A DNA stretch of 48,586 nt from Pseudoxanthomonas suwonensis J47 (GTDB lineage Bacteria; Pseudomonadota; Gammaproteobacteria; Xanthomonadales; Xanthomonadaceae), in the NCBI RefSeq assembly GCF_000513955.1, contig NZ_AZUZ01000001.1, positions 1 through 48,586 of the forward strand, given 5' to 3'. Position 1 is the first letter of the stretch. Each line of letters opens with the position of its first letter. The notes under the pieces are model-generated. The model saw only the letters and a list, made by a program, of their open reading frames with translations, was not told where the DNA came from and did no database searches. Position numbers and translations under genes: made by a program. Below, one piece after another: positions 39,371-48,497 of this stretch.

Positions 39371-42015
39371 GCACCGCGGACGTGGGTGCCGGCATGGAGC
39401 GGGTCCAGGCCCAGGCCGACGCAGGCACGTCCGCACGATGGGCGGCGCAGGCCCGCGAGCTGCTGGCCCAGGGCGACGCGCGCCTGCTCAAGCGCTACGG
39501 CCGCGACGTCGACATCGACCGGCTGCTGGCGCTGCGCGCGCGGCTGGTCGACGACCTGCTGCGCCGCGCCTGGCACGAATGCATTGCCGCCGACGCGCCG
39601 CTGTCGCTGGTGGCGGTCGGCGGCTACGGCCGCGGCGAACTGTTCCCGCGTTCGGACATCGACCTGCTGGTGCTGGCCGAACCGGAGGCGCAGCAGGCGC
39701 ACCATGTCCAGCTGTGCGCCTTCTTCGCGCTGCTGTGGGATGTCGGCCTGCCGGTCGGCCACGCCGTGCGCTCGCTGGACGAGTGCACGACCGCGGCCGC
39801 CGACCAGACGGTGATGACCGCGCTGATCGAGGCGCGCCCGGTGGTCGCCAGCGCGGCGACGATGGCGGCGCTGGCGAAGGCGATCGGGCCGGAGCGGATC
39901 TGGCCGCCGCGCGACTTCTTCCTCGCCAAGCGCGAGGAACTGCTCCTGCGCCACCGTCGCCACGGCGACACCTCCGACAACCTCGAGCCGAACATCAAGG
40001 ACGGTCCGGGCGGCCTGCGCGACCTGCACACGCTGGGCTGGATGGCGCTGCGCGCGTTCGGCGTGAGCGACATCGAGGCGCTGGTGAGCCTGGGCCAGCT
40101 CGGTCCGGACGAGGCCGCGGCGCTGGTCCGCGAGCGCCGCTCGCTGGCGCGCCTGCGCTTCGGCCTGCACCTGGTGGCGGGCCGGCCGGAGGAGCGGCTG
40201 CGCTTCGACTACCAGAAGGCGCTGGCCGAACGGCTCGGCTACCAGGACGACGAGCACAGCCTCGGCGTCGAGAAGATGATGCAGGGCTTCTACCGCAGCG
40301 CGGCGATCATCCGCCGGATCAGCGACCGGTTGCTGCAGCGCTTCGAGGAGACCTTCGACGGCGAGGCCACGCCGGAGCCGGTGAACCCGGACTTCGTCCT
40401 GCGCCGCGGTTACCTGGCCGCCGCCGCGCCGTACTGGCCCGAAGGCGACCTGCGCGAGGTGCTGGCGCTGTTCGCCACCTGGGCCGGGCTCGGCGAGGTG
40501 CGCGGCCTGCACTCGCAGACCGCGCGCGCGCTGGCCGAATCGCTCAAGCTGCTGCCGCCGTACACCGAGGCCGGCCCGGCCGCGCGCGAGCGTTTCATGG
40601 CCCTGCTGCGCGGCCCGCGACCGGTGGAGACGCTGACCCGCATGGCCCGCCTGGGCGTGCTCGGCGAATACCTGCCGGCGTTCGCGCAGGTGTCCGGGCG
40701 CATGCAGTTCGACCTGTTCCACACCTACACGGTCGACCAGCACACGCTGATGGTGCTGGCCAACCTGGCCGGCTTCGCCAGCGGCGTGCCCGACGAGCGC
40801 TTCTCGATCGCGCACGAAGTCTGGCCGCGCCTGCGCAAGCCGGAGCTGCTGCTGCTGGCCGGCCTGTTCCACGACATCGCCAAGGGCCGCGGCGGCGACC
40901 ATTCCGAGCTGGGCGCGGTCGACGCGCGCGAGTTCTGCGCCGCGCACGGGCTCAGCGAGGCCGACACCGGCCTGGTGGCCTGGCTGGTGGAGCAGCACCT
41001 GCGCATGTCGGTGACCGCGCAGAAACAGGACATCTCCGATCCGGAGGTGGTGCGCCGCTTCGCCATCCTGGTCGGCGACCGCGAACGCCTGGACTACCTG
41101 TACCTGCTGACCTGCGCCGACATCGCCGGCACCAGCCCCAAGCTGTGGAACGCGTGGAAGGACCGGTTGCTGGCCGACCTGTACCTGTCGACCCGGCGCG
41201 TGCTGCGCGAAGGCCTGGAAGCGCCGGTGGACGCGGAAGCCCGCGTCGCCGAGGCGCGCGAGGCCACCCGCCAGCTGATGCGCGGACAGGGCTACGACGA
41301 CGCCACCATCGACCGCCAGTTCGCGGAGATGCCGGAGGAAAGCTTCCTGCGCTTCCGCCCCGAGCAGCTGGCCTGGCAGGCCGCGGCGCTGGTCGAGGTG
41401 TATGCCGGCGACACCCAGGTGGCGGTGCGCCGGATCGGCAACCACGGCGCCGCACTGGAAGTGTTCGTGCACTCGCCCGACCGTGACGGCCTGTTCGCCG
41501 CGATCGTGGCCACGCTCGACCGCCACGGCTACGGCGTGCACCAGGCGCGGATCCTGATGGGCCCGCACGGCGCGGTGTTCGACACCTTCGAGGTGCTGCC
41601 CTCCGACAGCTTCGCCAGCGGCGATCCGCGGCAGCTGGAACAGGCCCTGCGCCAGGCCCTGGCCGGCGCCCTGGACCAGGTGCGCGCGCCGCGTCGCGCG
41701 GCGCCGCGCCAGCTGCGCCATTTCCGCTTCCCGCCGCAAGTGGAGTTCAACACCACCGCCGACGGCCGCCGCAGCCTGCTGGGCCTGGTCTGCCCTGACC
41801 GTCCCGGCCTGCTGGCCGACGTGGCCCAGGCCCTGCGCGCCTGCGGGCTTCGCGTGCACGACGCACGCATCGCCACGTTCGGCGAGCGCGTGGAAGACAT
41901 CTTCCAGATCACCGACGAACACGACCGGCCGCTGGACGCCGCCACGCAGGAAAGGCTGCGTGGCGAGCTGCGCGCGCGGCTGGATGGCAATACGACGACA
42001 GGAGCCCCCGCCTGA
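39367..42015 (+). CDS. glnD: Bifunctional uridylyltransferase/uridylyl-removing enzyme
   Basis: An 882-residue nitrogen sensor that uridylylates PII proteins when glutamine is low and de-uridylylates them when it is high. The nucleotidyltransferase site reads [18 protein letters not shown] (about 84-101). The HD-type hydrolase has [15 protein letters not shown] (His502, Asp503). Two glutamine-binding ACT domains follow (about 697-735 and 801-850). The GTG at 39367 overlaps the map stop; an ATG nine codons later (39394) is possible. With asnB and dapE nearby it is part of a nitrogen/amino-acid neighbourhood. Confidence 0.95.
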   Translation: MSTADVGAGMERVQAQADAGTSARWAAQARELLAQGDARLLKRYGRDVDIDRLLALRARLVDDLLRRAWHECIAADAPLSLVAVGGYGRGELFPRSDIDLLVLAEPEAQQAHHVQLCAFFALLWDVGLPVGHAVRSLDECTTAAADQTVMTALIEARPVVASAATMAALAKAIGPERIWPPRDFFLAKREELLLRHRRHGDTSDNLEPNIKDGPGGLRDLHTLGWMALRAFGVSDIEALVSLGQLGPDEAAALVRERRSLARLRFGLHLVAGRPEERLRFDYQKALAERLGYQDDEHSLGVEKMMQGFYRSAAIIRRISDRLLQRFEETFDGEATPEPVNPDFVLRRGYLAAAAPYWPEGDLREVLALFATWAGLGEVRGLHSQTARALAESLKLLPPYTEAGPAARERFMALLRGPRPVETLTRMARLGVLGEYLPAFAQVSGRMQFDLFHTYTVDQHTLMVLANLAGFASGVPDERFSIAHEVWPRLRKPELLLLAGLFHDIAKGRGGDHSELGAVDAREFCAAHGLSEADTGLVAWLVEQHLRMSVTAQKQDISDPEVVRRFAILVGDRERLDYLYLLTCADIAGTSPKLWNAWKDRLLADLYLSTRRVLREGLEAPVDAEARVAEAREATRQLMRGQGYDDATIDRQFAEMPEESFLRFRPEQLAWQAAALVEVYAGDTQVAVRRIGNHGAALEVFVHSPDRDGLFAAIVATLDRHGYGVHQARILMGPHGAVFDTFEVLPSDSFASGDPRQLEQALRQALAGALDQVRAPRRAAPRQLRHFRFPPQVEFNTTADGRRSLLGLVCPDRPGLLADVAQALRACGLRVHDARIATFGERVEDIFQITDEHDRPLDAATQERLRGELRARLDGNTTTGAPA

Positions 42016-42920
42016 TGGCTGCACAGCCCCCGAAGAAGACCGCTGCGAAGAAGACCGCGCGCAAGCGCACCCTGCTCCCGGCCAGTACCGGCCCGGGACT
42101 GGAGGAGCTGAAGTTCTCGATCGACAGCGCCTTCGCGCGCCGCGCCGCGCTGACCCTGGACGAGATCGAAGGCTCGACCCGCCCGCTGGTCGAGCGCGTG
42201 ATCGCCGGCCTGGAGAGCGGCGAGTTCCGCGTGGCCGAGCCGGACGGCAAGGGCGGCTGGACGGTCAACGAGTGGCTGAAGAAGGCCGTGCTGCTGTACT
42301 TCCGCGTCAACGACATGGTGGTGATGGACGGCCGCCCGGCGCCGTTCTGGGACAAGGTCCCGGCGCGCTTCGGCGACTACGGCGAGGCCGAGTTCCGCCG
42401 GCTGGGCGTGCGCGTGGTGCCGGGCACGATCGCCCGCCGCGGCTCGTACCTGGGCAAGGACGTGGTGCTGATGCCGAGTTTCATCAACATCGGCGCGCAC
42501 GTCGGCGAAGGCACCATGGTCGATACCTGGGCCACGGTCGGTTCCTGCGCGCAGGTCGGCAAGCACTGCCACATCTCCGGCGGCGCCGGCATCGGCGGCG
42601 TGCTCGAGCCGCTGCAGGCCAGCCCGACCATCATCGAGGACCACTGCTTCATCGGCGCGCGCTCGGAAGTGGTGGAGGGCGTGGTCGTCGGCCACCACAG
42701 CGTGATCGGCATGGGCGTGTTCATCGGGCAGTCCACCCGCATCTACAACCGCGCCACCGGCGAAGTTTCCTACGGGTACGTGCCGCCGGGCAGCGTGGTG
42801 GTGTCCGGCTCGCTGCCGGCCGCCGACGGTACGCATTCGCTGTACTGCGCGGTGATCGTCAAGCAGGTCGATGCGAAGACCCGCGCCAAGACCAGCATCA
42901 ACGAGCTGCTGCGTGGGTGA
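42015..42920 (+). CDS. dapD: Tetrahydrodipicolinate N-succinyltransferase
   Basis: A 301-residue left-handed beta-helix acyltransferase of the succinyl branch of lysine and meso-diaminopimelate synthesis. The hexapeptide repeats run about 130-250; [22 protein letters not shown] and [20 protein letters not shown] are typical. It is longer than E. coli DapD (274) by an N-terminal tail of about 33 residues rich in Lys, Ala and Pro ([15 protein letters not shown]), not part of the fold. Start and glnD stop overlap by one base. The later-step gene dapE lies two genes on. Confidence 0.95.
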   Translation: MAAQPPKKTAAKKTARKRTLLPASTGPGLEELKFSIDSAFARRAALTLDEIEGSTRPLVERVIAGLESGEFRVAEPDGKGGWTVNEWLKKAVLLYFRVNDMVVMDGRPAPFWDKVPARFGDYGEAEFRRLGVRVVPGTIARRGSYLGKDVVLMPSFINIGAHVGEGTMVDTWATVGSCAQVGKHCHISGGAGIGGVLEPLQASPTIIEDHCFIGARSEVVEGVVVGHHSVIGMGVFIGQSTRIYNRATGEVSYGYVPPGSVVVSGSLPAADGTHSLYCAVIVKQVDAKTRAKTSINELLRG

Positions 42921-43051
42921 GGGGACGCGCCTGGCTGCTGCCCTGCCGGCGGCAGCCGCGCTCCCGGACGCGCGGCCACGGATGGCCGCGCCGGGCGACC
43001 CGAAGCCCGCCGCCTGACGCCATGGTGGCTGCCAAACCCTGGAAGACTGCG

Positions 43052-43408
43052 ATGACTACGCTTTACGGCCTCAAGAACTGCGACACCTGCAAGAAGGCGA
43101 CGAAGTGGCTGGACCGCTTCGGCGTGCCGTATACCTTCGTCGACTACCGCGACAGCAAGCCTTCGCCCGAGACCCTGGTGGAGTGGGCCGGCAAGGCCGG
43201 CGGCTTCGACGCCCTGGTGAACAAGTCCTCGACCACCTGGCGGCAGCTGCCGGACAACCGCAAGTCGCCGGGCAGCGAGGCGGAGTGGAAGCTGCTGCTG
43301 CGCGAGCACCCGCAGCTGGTGCGCCGCCCGGTGGTGGTCAAGGACGACGGCAGCTTCAGCCAGGGCTTTTCCGACAACGGCTTCAAGAAGCTGTTCGGCA
43401 TCGGCTGA
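43052..43408 (+). CDS. Spx/ArsC-family protein (YffB-like)
   Basis: A 118-residue thioredoxin-fold protein of the ArsC/Spx/YffB group. The N-terminal CDTC motif (Cys10, Cys13 in [12 protein letters not shown]) and the central SSTTWRQLP with RRPVVV strand are typical. E. coli yffB likewise lies directly before dapE, so the synteny is conserved. Family biochemistry is poorly defined: a glutathione-linked reductase role has been proposed for YffB, and arsenate reduction is not implied. The ATG at 43052 fits the fold start; an ATG at 43022 would add 10 residues. Confidence 0.85.
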   Translation: MTTLYGLKNCDTCKKATKWLDRFGVPYTFVDYRDSKPSPETLVEWAGKAGGFDALVNKSSTTWRQLPDNRKSPGSEAEWKLLLREHPQLVRRPVVVKDDGSFSQGFSDNGFKKLFGIG

Positions 43409-43469
43409 GCCGATCGCGCGACCGCATGCGGTCGTATCCTTCCTGCGCCTGCAAACACGGATTGAGTGC

Positions 43470-44609
43470 ATGAGCGAAGTGCTGGACCTGGCCTGCGAAC
43501 TGATCGCGCGTCCCTCGGTGACCCCGGACGACGCCGGCTGCCAGGCGCTGCTGGCCGACCGCCTGCAGCGTGCCGGCTTCGCCTGCGAATCCCTGCGCTA
43601 CGGCGAGGTCGACAACCTGTGGGCCACGCACGGCGAAGGCGGTCCGGTGCTGGTGCTGCTGGGACATACCGACGTGGTGCCTCCGGGCCCGCGCGAAGCC
43701 TGGACCAGCGATCCGTTCGTGCCGGAGATCCGCGACGGCGTGCTGTACGGCCGTGGCGCCGCCGACATGAAGGGCAGCGTCGCCGCCTTCGTGGTCGCCG
43801 CCGAACGCTTCGTCGCCGCGCATCCGGAGCATCCGGGCACGCTGGCGCTGCTGCTGACCTCGGACGAGGAGGGTGATGCGATCGACGGCGTGCGCCGCGT
43901 CGCCGAAACCTTCCGCCAGCGCGGCCAGCGCATCGACTGGTGCATCACCGGCGAGCCGTCGTCCACCGCGAAGCTGGGCGATCTGCTGCGCGTCGGCCGG
44001 CGCGGCAGCCTGTCGGGCACGCTCACGGTGAAGGGCGTGCAGGGCCACGTCGCCTATCCGCACAAGGCGCGCAACCCGATCCACCAGGCCGCGCCAGCCC
44101 TGGCCGAGCTCACCGCGCGGGTCTGGGACGAAGGCTACGAGAGCTTCCCCCCGACCAGCCTGCAGGTCAGCAACATCCACGCCGGCACCGGCGCCAGCAA
44201 CGTCATCCCCGGCGAGCTGCGGGTGCTGTTCAACCTGCGCTACAACCCGCACTGGGACGCGCCGCGGCTGGAGGCGGAAATCGCTGCGCTGCTGGACCGC
44301 CATGGCCTCGACTACACGCTGCGCTGGCACCGCAGCGGCGAACCGTTCTATACCCCGGAAGGCCCGCTGCGCAGCGCAGCGCGCGAGGTGCTGGCGCAGT
44401 TCGCCGGCGCGCCGCCGGAGGAAAGCACCGGCGGCGGCACCTCGGACGCACGTTTCATTGCGCCGCTGGGCGCGCAGTGCATCGAGGTCGGGCCGGTGAA
44501 CGCGTCCATCCACCAGGTCGACGAGCACGTGTCCGTGGCCGACCTGGAAGCGCTGCCTGGCCTGTACCTGCGCCTGCTCGAACGCCTGCTGCTGCCGCCG
44601 GCGCGCTGA
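43470..44609 (+). CDS. dapE: Succinyl-diaminopimelate desuccinylase
   Basis: A 379-residue M20-family di-zinc hydrolase releasing succinate to give LL-diaminopimelate. Metal ligand His66 lies in [11 protein letters not shown], with Asp in GRGAADMKG and the catalytic Glu pair in [10 protein letters not shown]; the C-terminal His is near [38 protein letters not shown] marks the dimerisation domain. It completes the dapD-dapE pair. Its stop is two bases from the convergent stop of the next gene, inside the palindrome CTGAGCTCAG. Confidence 0.96.
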   Translation: MSEVLDLACELIARPSVTPDDAGCQALLADRLQRAGFACESLRYGEVDNLWATHGEGGPVLVLLGHTDVVPPGPREAWTSDPFVPEIRDGVLYGRGAADMKGSVAAFVVAAERFVAAHPEHPGTLALLLTSDEEGDAIDGVRRVAETFRQRGQRIDWCITGEPSSTAKLGDLLRVGRRGSLSGTLTVKGVQGHVAYPHKARNPIHQAAPALAELTARVWDEGYESFPPTSLQVSNIHAGTGASNVIPGELRVLFNLRYNPHWDAPRLEAEIAALLDRHGLDYTLRWHRSGEPFYTPEGPLRSAAREVLAQFAGAPPEESTGGGTSDARFIAPLGAQCIEVGPVNASIHQVDEHVSVADLEALPGLYLRLLERLLLPPAR

Positions 44610-44611
44610 GC

Positions 44612-46312
44612 TCAGTTCGGGCCGCTGCGTTCGGGCGGCCGCGCGCGGCGGTCGAAGATCAGCGCGCTCAGCGCGATGGTGATGCCCAGGCCCGCACCGA
44701 CCAGGAACAGCAGCACCGCCAGTACCGGGTAGCCGAACAGGGTGGCCTTGGTCTCGATCCGCATCAGCATCGCCGAGGACAGCAGCAGCGCCGCGGTCAC
44801 CACCGAGGCGGCGATGCGGTTGGCGATCTTCTGCAGGTTCTCCATGATCCTGGAGTGGTCAAGGCCATCGAGGCGGACCTGCATCCTGTTCTCCGCCAGC
44901 AGCGACAGCGTGTCGGAGATCTTGCGCGGCGCGTCGCGCAGCAGCGCCTGCACCTCCAGCGCCTCGCTGGCCATGTTGGCGGTGGAGAACGAGCGCCGCA
45001 GCTGCTTGCGCATGATCGACTGCAGGTGGGCCTCGACCATCCGCCGCACGTCCATGTCCGGATCCAGCGCATCGGCCACCCGCTCCAGGTTGAGCAGGGT
45101 CTTGCCGAGCAGGCTGATCTCCGGCGGCACGCGCAGGCCGCGCTCGGCCGAACAGGCGACCAGGTCCAGCAACAGCCGGCCCTCGGAGGTGCGCCGGCCG
45201 CCGGTGGCGTAGCGCGCCACCAGCTGCCCGGTGTCGCGGACGAAGGCGGCGTCGTCGAACTGTTCCAGGCGGGTGCCGATCGCCACCAGCTCGCGTGCCA
45301 CGTCCTCGCCGCGCGCGTCGACCGCGGCGAACAGCAGCTTGAGCAGGCGCTCGCGCATGCGCGGCGCGACCTGGGCGACCATGCCCAGGTCGATCAGGGC
45401 CAGGCGGCCGTCGCGGCACAGCAGCACGTTGCCCGGGTGCGGGTCGGCGTGGATGTCGCCGTTGACGAACACCTGGTCCAGGTAGGCGCGCATCAGCTCG
45501 GAGGCCGGCGTACGCAGGTCCAGCTCGGTGCGCTGCAGGCCGGTGACCGAGGTGACCTTCTCGCCATGGACCAGTTCCATGGTCAGCACCTTGCAGGTGC
45601 TCAGGCCCCAGACCGGCGCCGGTACGTACAGGTGCGGGTACTCGGACAGGTGTTCGCGGAAGCGTTCGAGGTTCTCGGCTTCGCGGCGGTAGTCCAGCTC
45701 CAGCAGCAGGATCTTGCGGAACTCGGCGATCCAGTCGGCGAAGCGCAGGCGGCGTCCGGCCTGGGTGAGGGCGTCGGCGGTGCCGGCCAGGCCGGCCAGC
45801 ACTTCCAGGTCCAGGCGGATGGCCGCGTCCATGCCCGGTCGCTGCACCTTGACCGCGACCTCGCGGCCGTCGCGCAAGGTGGCGCGGTGGACCTGCGCCA
45901 GCGAGGCGGCGGCCAGCGGCACCGGGTCGAAGCTGGCGAAGATGCGGCTGATCCTGGCGCCCAGTTCGTCCTCGATGATCTTCTCGATCACCGCGGTGTC
46001 CACTGGCGCGACTTCGTCCTGGATCCGGTCCAGGGCATCGATGTAGGCCGCCGGCACCAGGTCGGGACGGGTCGACAGCGACTGGCCGAGCTTGATGAAG
46101 GCCGGGCCCAGCGCCTCCAGGTCGGCAGCGAAGGCCTTGGCTTCGGCGACTTCGGACACGTGGGCGATGGTCGGCTCCGTCGCCGGCGCCGTACTCCAGT
46201 CCATCCCGGAGAGGATGCGGCGGTGGCGCGCGAGGCGGGTGACGACCTGCGTGGTGCGGGCAAGGCGTTGGGTGGTATCGGGCAAGGTGGCCTCCGGTGA
46301 CGGCGGATGCAT
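44612..46312 (-). CDS. UbiB/ABC1-family atypical kinase
   Basis: A 566-residue ABC1 (ADCK/UbiB) protein. FIKLGQSLSTRPDLVP is the family KxGQ motif, VAVKVQRPG holds the ATP-site Lys, GDIHADPHPGN is the catalytic loop and LALIDLGMV the metal Asp. Two C-terminal membrane helices (about 500-555) anchor it. Members support ubiquinone synthesis as ATPases or lipid-handling kinases. It lies outside any ubi operon, so it may be a second paralogue rather than the canonical UbiB. The ATG at 46312 is preferred over the GTG one codon upstream. Confidence 0.85.
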   Translation of the reverse strand: MHPPSPEATLPDTTQRLARTTQVVTRLARHRRILSGMDWSTAPATEPTIAHVSEVAEAKAFAADLEALGPAFIKLGQSLSTRPDLVPAAYIDALDRIQDEVAPVDTAVIEKIIEDELGARISRIFASFDPVPLAAASLAQVHRATLRDGREVAVKVQRPGMDAAIRLDLEVLAGLAGTADALTQAGRRLRFADWIAEFRKILLLELDYRREAENLERFREHLSEYPHLYVPAPVWGLSTCKVLTMELVHGEKVTSVTGLQRTELDLRTPASELMRAYLDQVFVNGDIHADPHPGNVLLCRDGRLALIDLGMVAQVAPRMRERLLKLLFAAVDARGEDVARELVAIGTRLEQFDDAAFVRDTGQLVARYATGGRRTSEGRLLLDLVACSAERGLRVPPEISLLGKTLLNLERVADALDPDMDVRRMVEAHLQSIMRKQLRRSFSTANMASEALEVQALLRDAPRKISDTLSLLAENRMQVRLDGLDHSRIMENLQKIANRIAASVVTAALLLSSAMLMRIETKATLFGYPVLAVLLFLVGAGLGITIALSALIFDRRARPPERSGPN

Positions 46313-46373
46313 CACTGGGGCCTGAAGTATTCGGCCGGTGGCGTGAGCGGGGTGTCAGTTGCCGCAGCAACCG

Positions 46374-46402
46374 TTGCGCGGCCCCGGGAGGCCGGTTAAC
46401 GT
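46374..46402 (+). promoter_or_regulatory. Tentative promoter of the asnB leader
   Basis: TTGCGC (46374-46379) and TAACGT (46397-46402) with a 17-base spacer would start transcription at or near the A of the leader ATG (46410). That would make the leader ORF leaderless, which would explain why no ribosome binding site lies at normal distance (GGGAGG is 18 bases away). Both hexamers are weak matches. Confidence 0.3.
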
Positions 46403-46409
46403 CGGCTCC

Positions 46410-46508
46410 ATGCACTTCCGCGACCGCGCCAATCCGGGCAATTCCAACCGCAATAACAATGCGGCGAATAACCGTGCGCGACCGATGCGGGAGCGCAGCC
46501 TGGCCTAG
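46410..46508 (+). CDS. Asn-rich leader peptide of asnB
   Basis: A 32-codon ORF, ATG to TAG. Asn is at positions 8, 11, 13, 15, 16, 17, 20 and 21: eight Asn in fourteen codons, five of them AAT although the neighbouring asnB uses almost only AAC. The last codons (Pro25 CCG, Met26 ATG, Arg27 CGG) carry a 10-base copy of the downstream terminator arm. Composition, size and place, 133 bases before asparagine synthetase and just before a terminator, are those of an attenuator leader peptide: scarcity of charged tRNA-Asn would stall the ribosome here. No good ribosome binding site is seen; leaderless initiation is possible. Function is inferred. Confidence 0.78.
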   Translation: MHFRDRANPGNSNRNNNAANNRARPMRERSLA

Positions 46509-46563
46509 AACGAACCGGCCCCGGCTACCAGAGAACCCGCATCCGGCCGATGCGGGTTTTTTT
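46482..46563 (+). promoter_or_regulatory. Attenuator: competing antiterminator and terminator
   Basis: Segment CCGATGCGGG (46482-46491, inside the leader ORF) is identical to 46547-46556, the 3' arm of the terminator. Both can pair with the same strand, CCCGCATC (46536-46543): the early copy gives an 8-bp antiterminator, helped by CTGG (46500-46503) with CCAG (46528-46531); the late copy gives the terminator. A ribosome stalled on the Asn codons leaves the early copy free; one reaching the end of the ORF covers it. This follows directly from base complementarity; the regulation is inferred. Confidence 0.75.
46534..46563 (+). terminator. Intrinsic terminator upstream of asnB
   Basis: A 10-bp stem (46534-46543 with 46549-46558, core ACCCGCAT/ATGCGGGT) and a 5-base loop are followed by a run of T to 46563 (seven T from 46557). 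It lies 78 bases before the asnB ATG, where a terminator makes sense only if read-through is regulated. Confidence 0.92.
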
Positions 46564-46641
46564 GTGCCCCGGGAAAGGGCGACCGCTGGCCTCGATGCAG
46601 GAAGGATTCCGTAACACCACCAGACCTCCCAGGAGTTTCCC

Positions 46642-48336
46642 ATGTGTTCGATCTTCGGCATCTTCGGCCTGCAGGCAGGCGATGACCTCCAGGCCCTGCG
46701 GCGGCAGGCGCTGGACCTGTCCCAGCGGCAGCGCCACCGCGGCCCGGACTGGAGCGGCGTGTACCTGGACGAGGGCGCGATCCTCGTCCACGAGCGCCTG
46801 GCCATCGTCGACCCGGCCGGCGGATCGCAGCCGCTGCTGTCGGACGATGGCCAGCTGGCCCTGGCGGTCAACGGCGAGATCTACAACCACAAGCGGCTCA
46901 AGGGCGAACTGGAGCAGGCTTACGCGTTCCAGACCGAGTCCGACTGCGAGGTGATCAACGCGCTGTACCGCGAGGACGAACCGGCCTCGTTCCTCAACCG
47001 GCTCAACGGCATCTTCGCCTTCGCCCTTTGGGACAAGGCGAAGGCCCGCGCGATCATCGCCCGCGACCCGATCGGCGTGGTGCCGCTGTACTGGGGCCAC
47101 GACCGCGCCGGCCGCCTGCGCGTGGCTTCGGAGATGAAGGCGCTGGTCGACGACTGCGCCGACGTGGCGCAGTTCCCGCCGGGCCACTGGTACGACACCG
47201 CCACCGGCGAGCTGGTGAAATACTACGAGCGGCCCTGGCGCGACTACGCGGCGGTGGAAGGCGTGGCGGTGTCGCCGCAGGACCTGCGCGAAGCCTTCGA
47301 GGCGGCCGTGCACCGCCAGCTGATGACCGACGTGCCCTACGGCGTGCTGTTGTCCGGCGGCCTGGATTCGTCGCTGGTGGCGGCGGTGGCCGCGCGCTAT
47401 GCGCGGCATCGCATCGAGGACGGCGACCGCACCGAGGCCTGGTGGCCACGCCTGCATTCGTTCGCGATCGGCCTCAAGGGTTCGCCTGACCTGGCGGCGG
47501 CGAAGATCGCCGCCGAGGCGCTGGGCACGGTGCACCACGGTTTCGCGTACACCTTCGAGGAAGGCCTGGATGCGCTGCCGGAGGTGATCCGCCACATCGA
47601 GACCTACGACGTCACCACCATCCGCGCGTCGACGCCGATGTTCCTGCTGGCGCGGCGGATCAAGGCGATGGGGGTGAAGATGGTGCTGTCGGGCGAAGGC
47701 AGCGACGAGGTGTTCGGCGGCTACCTCTACTTCCACAAGGCGCCGGACGCGCGGGAGTTCCACGAGGAGCTGGTGCGCAAGCTTGACGCGCTCAACAACT
47801 ACGACTGCCTGCGCGCGAACAAGTCGATGATGGCCTGGGGCGTGGAGCCGCGCGTGCCGTTCCTGGACCGCGAATTCCTCGACGTGGCCATGCGCATGGA
47901 CGCGGCGCACAAGATGGTGCGCAAGGGCGACGCGGGTCCGCAGCGGATGGAGAAGGGGGTGCTGCGCCAGGCCTTCGACGGCTACCTGCCGCCGGAAATC
48001 CTGTGGCGGCAGAAGGAGCAGTTCAGCGATGGCGTGGGCTACGGCTGGATCGACGGACTGAAGGCGCACGCGGAGGCGCAGGTCAGCGACCGCGAGCTGG
48101 CGGCGGCGGACAAGCGTTTCCCGGTGAACCCGCCGCAGACCAAGGAGGCGTACTTCTACCGTTCGATCTTCGAGCGCTTCTACCCGACGCCGGCGGCGGC
48201 GGAGACGGTGCCGGGCGGCAAGTCGATCGCCTGCTCCTCGCCGGCGGCGATCGCCTGGGACGCCAGCTTCGCGAAGATGGCCGACCCCTCGGGTCGTGCC
48301 GTTGCTGGCGTGCACGAGCAGGCGCTGGGCGTATGA
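46642..48336 (+). CDS. asnB: Glutamine-hydrolysing asparagine synthetase B
   Basis: A 564-residue class II amidotransferase making asparagine from aspartate, glutamine and ATP. The N-terminal nucleophile Cys2 (MCSIFGIFG) is intact, with RHRGPD and VNGEIYNH of the glutaminase domain. The synthetase domain carries the pyrophosphate loop LLSGGLDSS (about 236-244), LSGEGSDEVFGGY and EPRVPFLD. Length matches E. coli AsnB (554). AGGAG lies 6 bases before the ATG. The upstream Asn-rich leader and terminator suggest attenuation by asparagine supply. It is followed by a CCCCTCTCCC hairpin repeat. Confidence 0.97.
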   Translation: MCSIFGIFGLQAGDDLQALRRQALDLSQRQRHRGPDWSGVYLDEGAILVHERLAIVDPAGGSQPLLSDDGQLALAVNGEIYNHKRLKGELEQAYAFQTESDCEVINALYREDEPASFLNRLNGIFAFALWDKAKARAIIARDPIGVVPLYWGHDRAGRLRVASEMKALVDDCADVAQFPPGHWYDTATGELVKYYERPWRDYAAVEGVAVSPQDLREAFEAAVHRQLMTDVPYGVLLSGGLDSSLVAAVAARYARHRIEDGDRTEAWWPRLHSFAIGLKGSPDLAAAKIAAEALGTVHHGFAYTFEEGLDALPEVIRHIETYDVTTIRASTPMFLLARRIKAMGVKMVLSGEGSDEVFGGYLYFHKAPDAREFHEELVRKLDALNNYDCLRANKSMMAWGVEPRVPFLDREFLDVAMRMDAAHKMVRKGDAGPQRMEKGVLRQAFDGYLPPEILWRQKEQFSDGVGYGWIDGLKAHAEAQVSDRELAAADKRFPVNPPQTKEAYFYRSIFERFYPTPAAAETVPGGKSIACSSPAAIAWDASFAKMADPSGRAVAGVHEQALGV

Positions 48337-48343
48337 ATCCTTT

Positions 48344-48385
48344 CCCCTCTCCCCCTGGGAGAGGGGCAGGGGTGAGGGTCGGGAA
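48344..48385 (+). repeat. CCCCTCTCCC hairpin repeat with GGTGAGGGTCGGG tail
   Basis: Stem CCCCTCTCCC (48344-48353) and GGGAGAGGGG (48357-48366), then CAGGGGTGAGGGTCGGGAA, nearly identical to 22829-22867. It lies 8 bases after asnB and may serve as its 3' end hairpin. Confidence 0.75.
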
Positions 48386-48470
48386 GCTGGCGACGTTGAA
48401 ACTTCTGCTCTCTCCTTGACCCGCTCCGTGTCCCCGGGCCCGCGCCGGTGCAACGGAAGTTGTCCCGGCG

Positions 48471-48497
48471 GCCCATGGCCTTATCCGGACTACGGGC
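48471..48497 (-). repeat. Dispersed GTAGTCCGGATAAGG repeat
   Basis: On the minus strand it reads GTAGTCCGGATAAGGCCATG, related to the GTAGCCCGGATAAGG unit at 12701. The rest of the window end (48386-48586) shows no gene; its last 14 bases, GGAGCCGCGGCAGC, recur exactly at 22774-22787. Confidence 0.55.

Noticed and set aside
43052-43408. Arsenate reductase
   Set aside because: It has the ArsC/Spx fold and a CDTC motif, but the dapE neighbourhood matches YffB and no ars genes are near.
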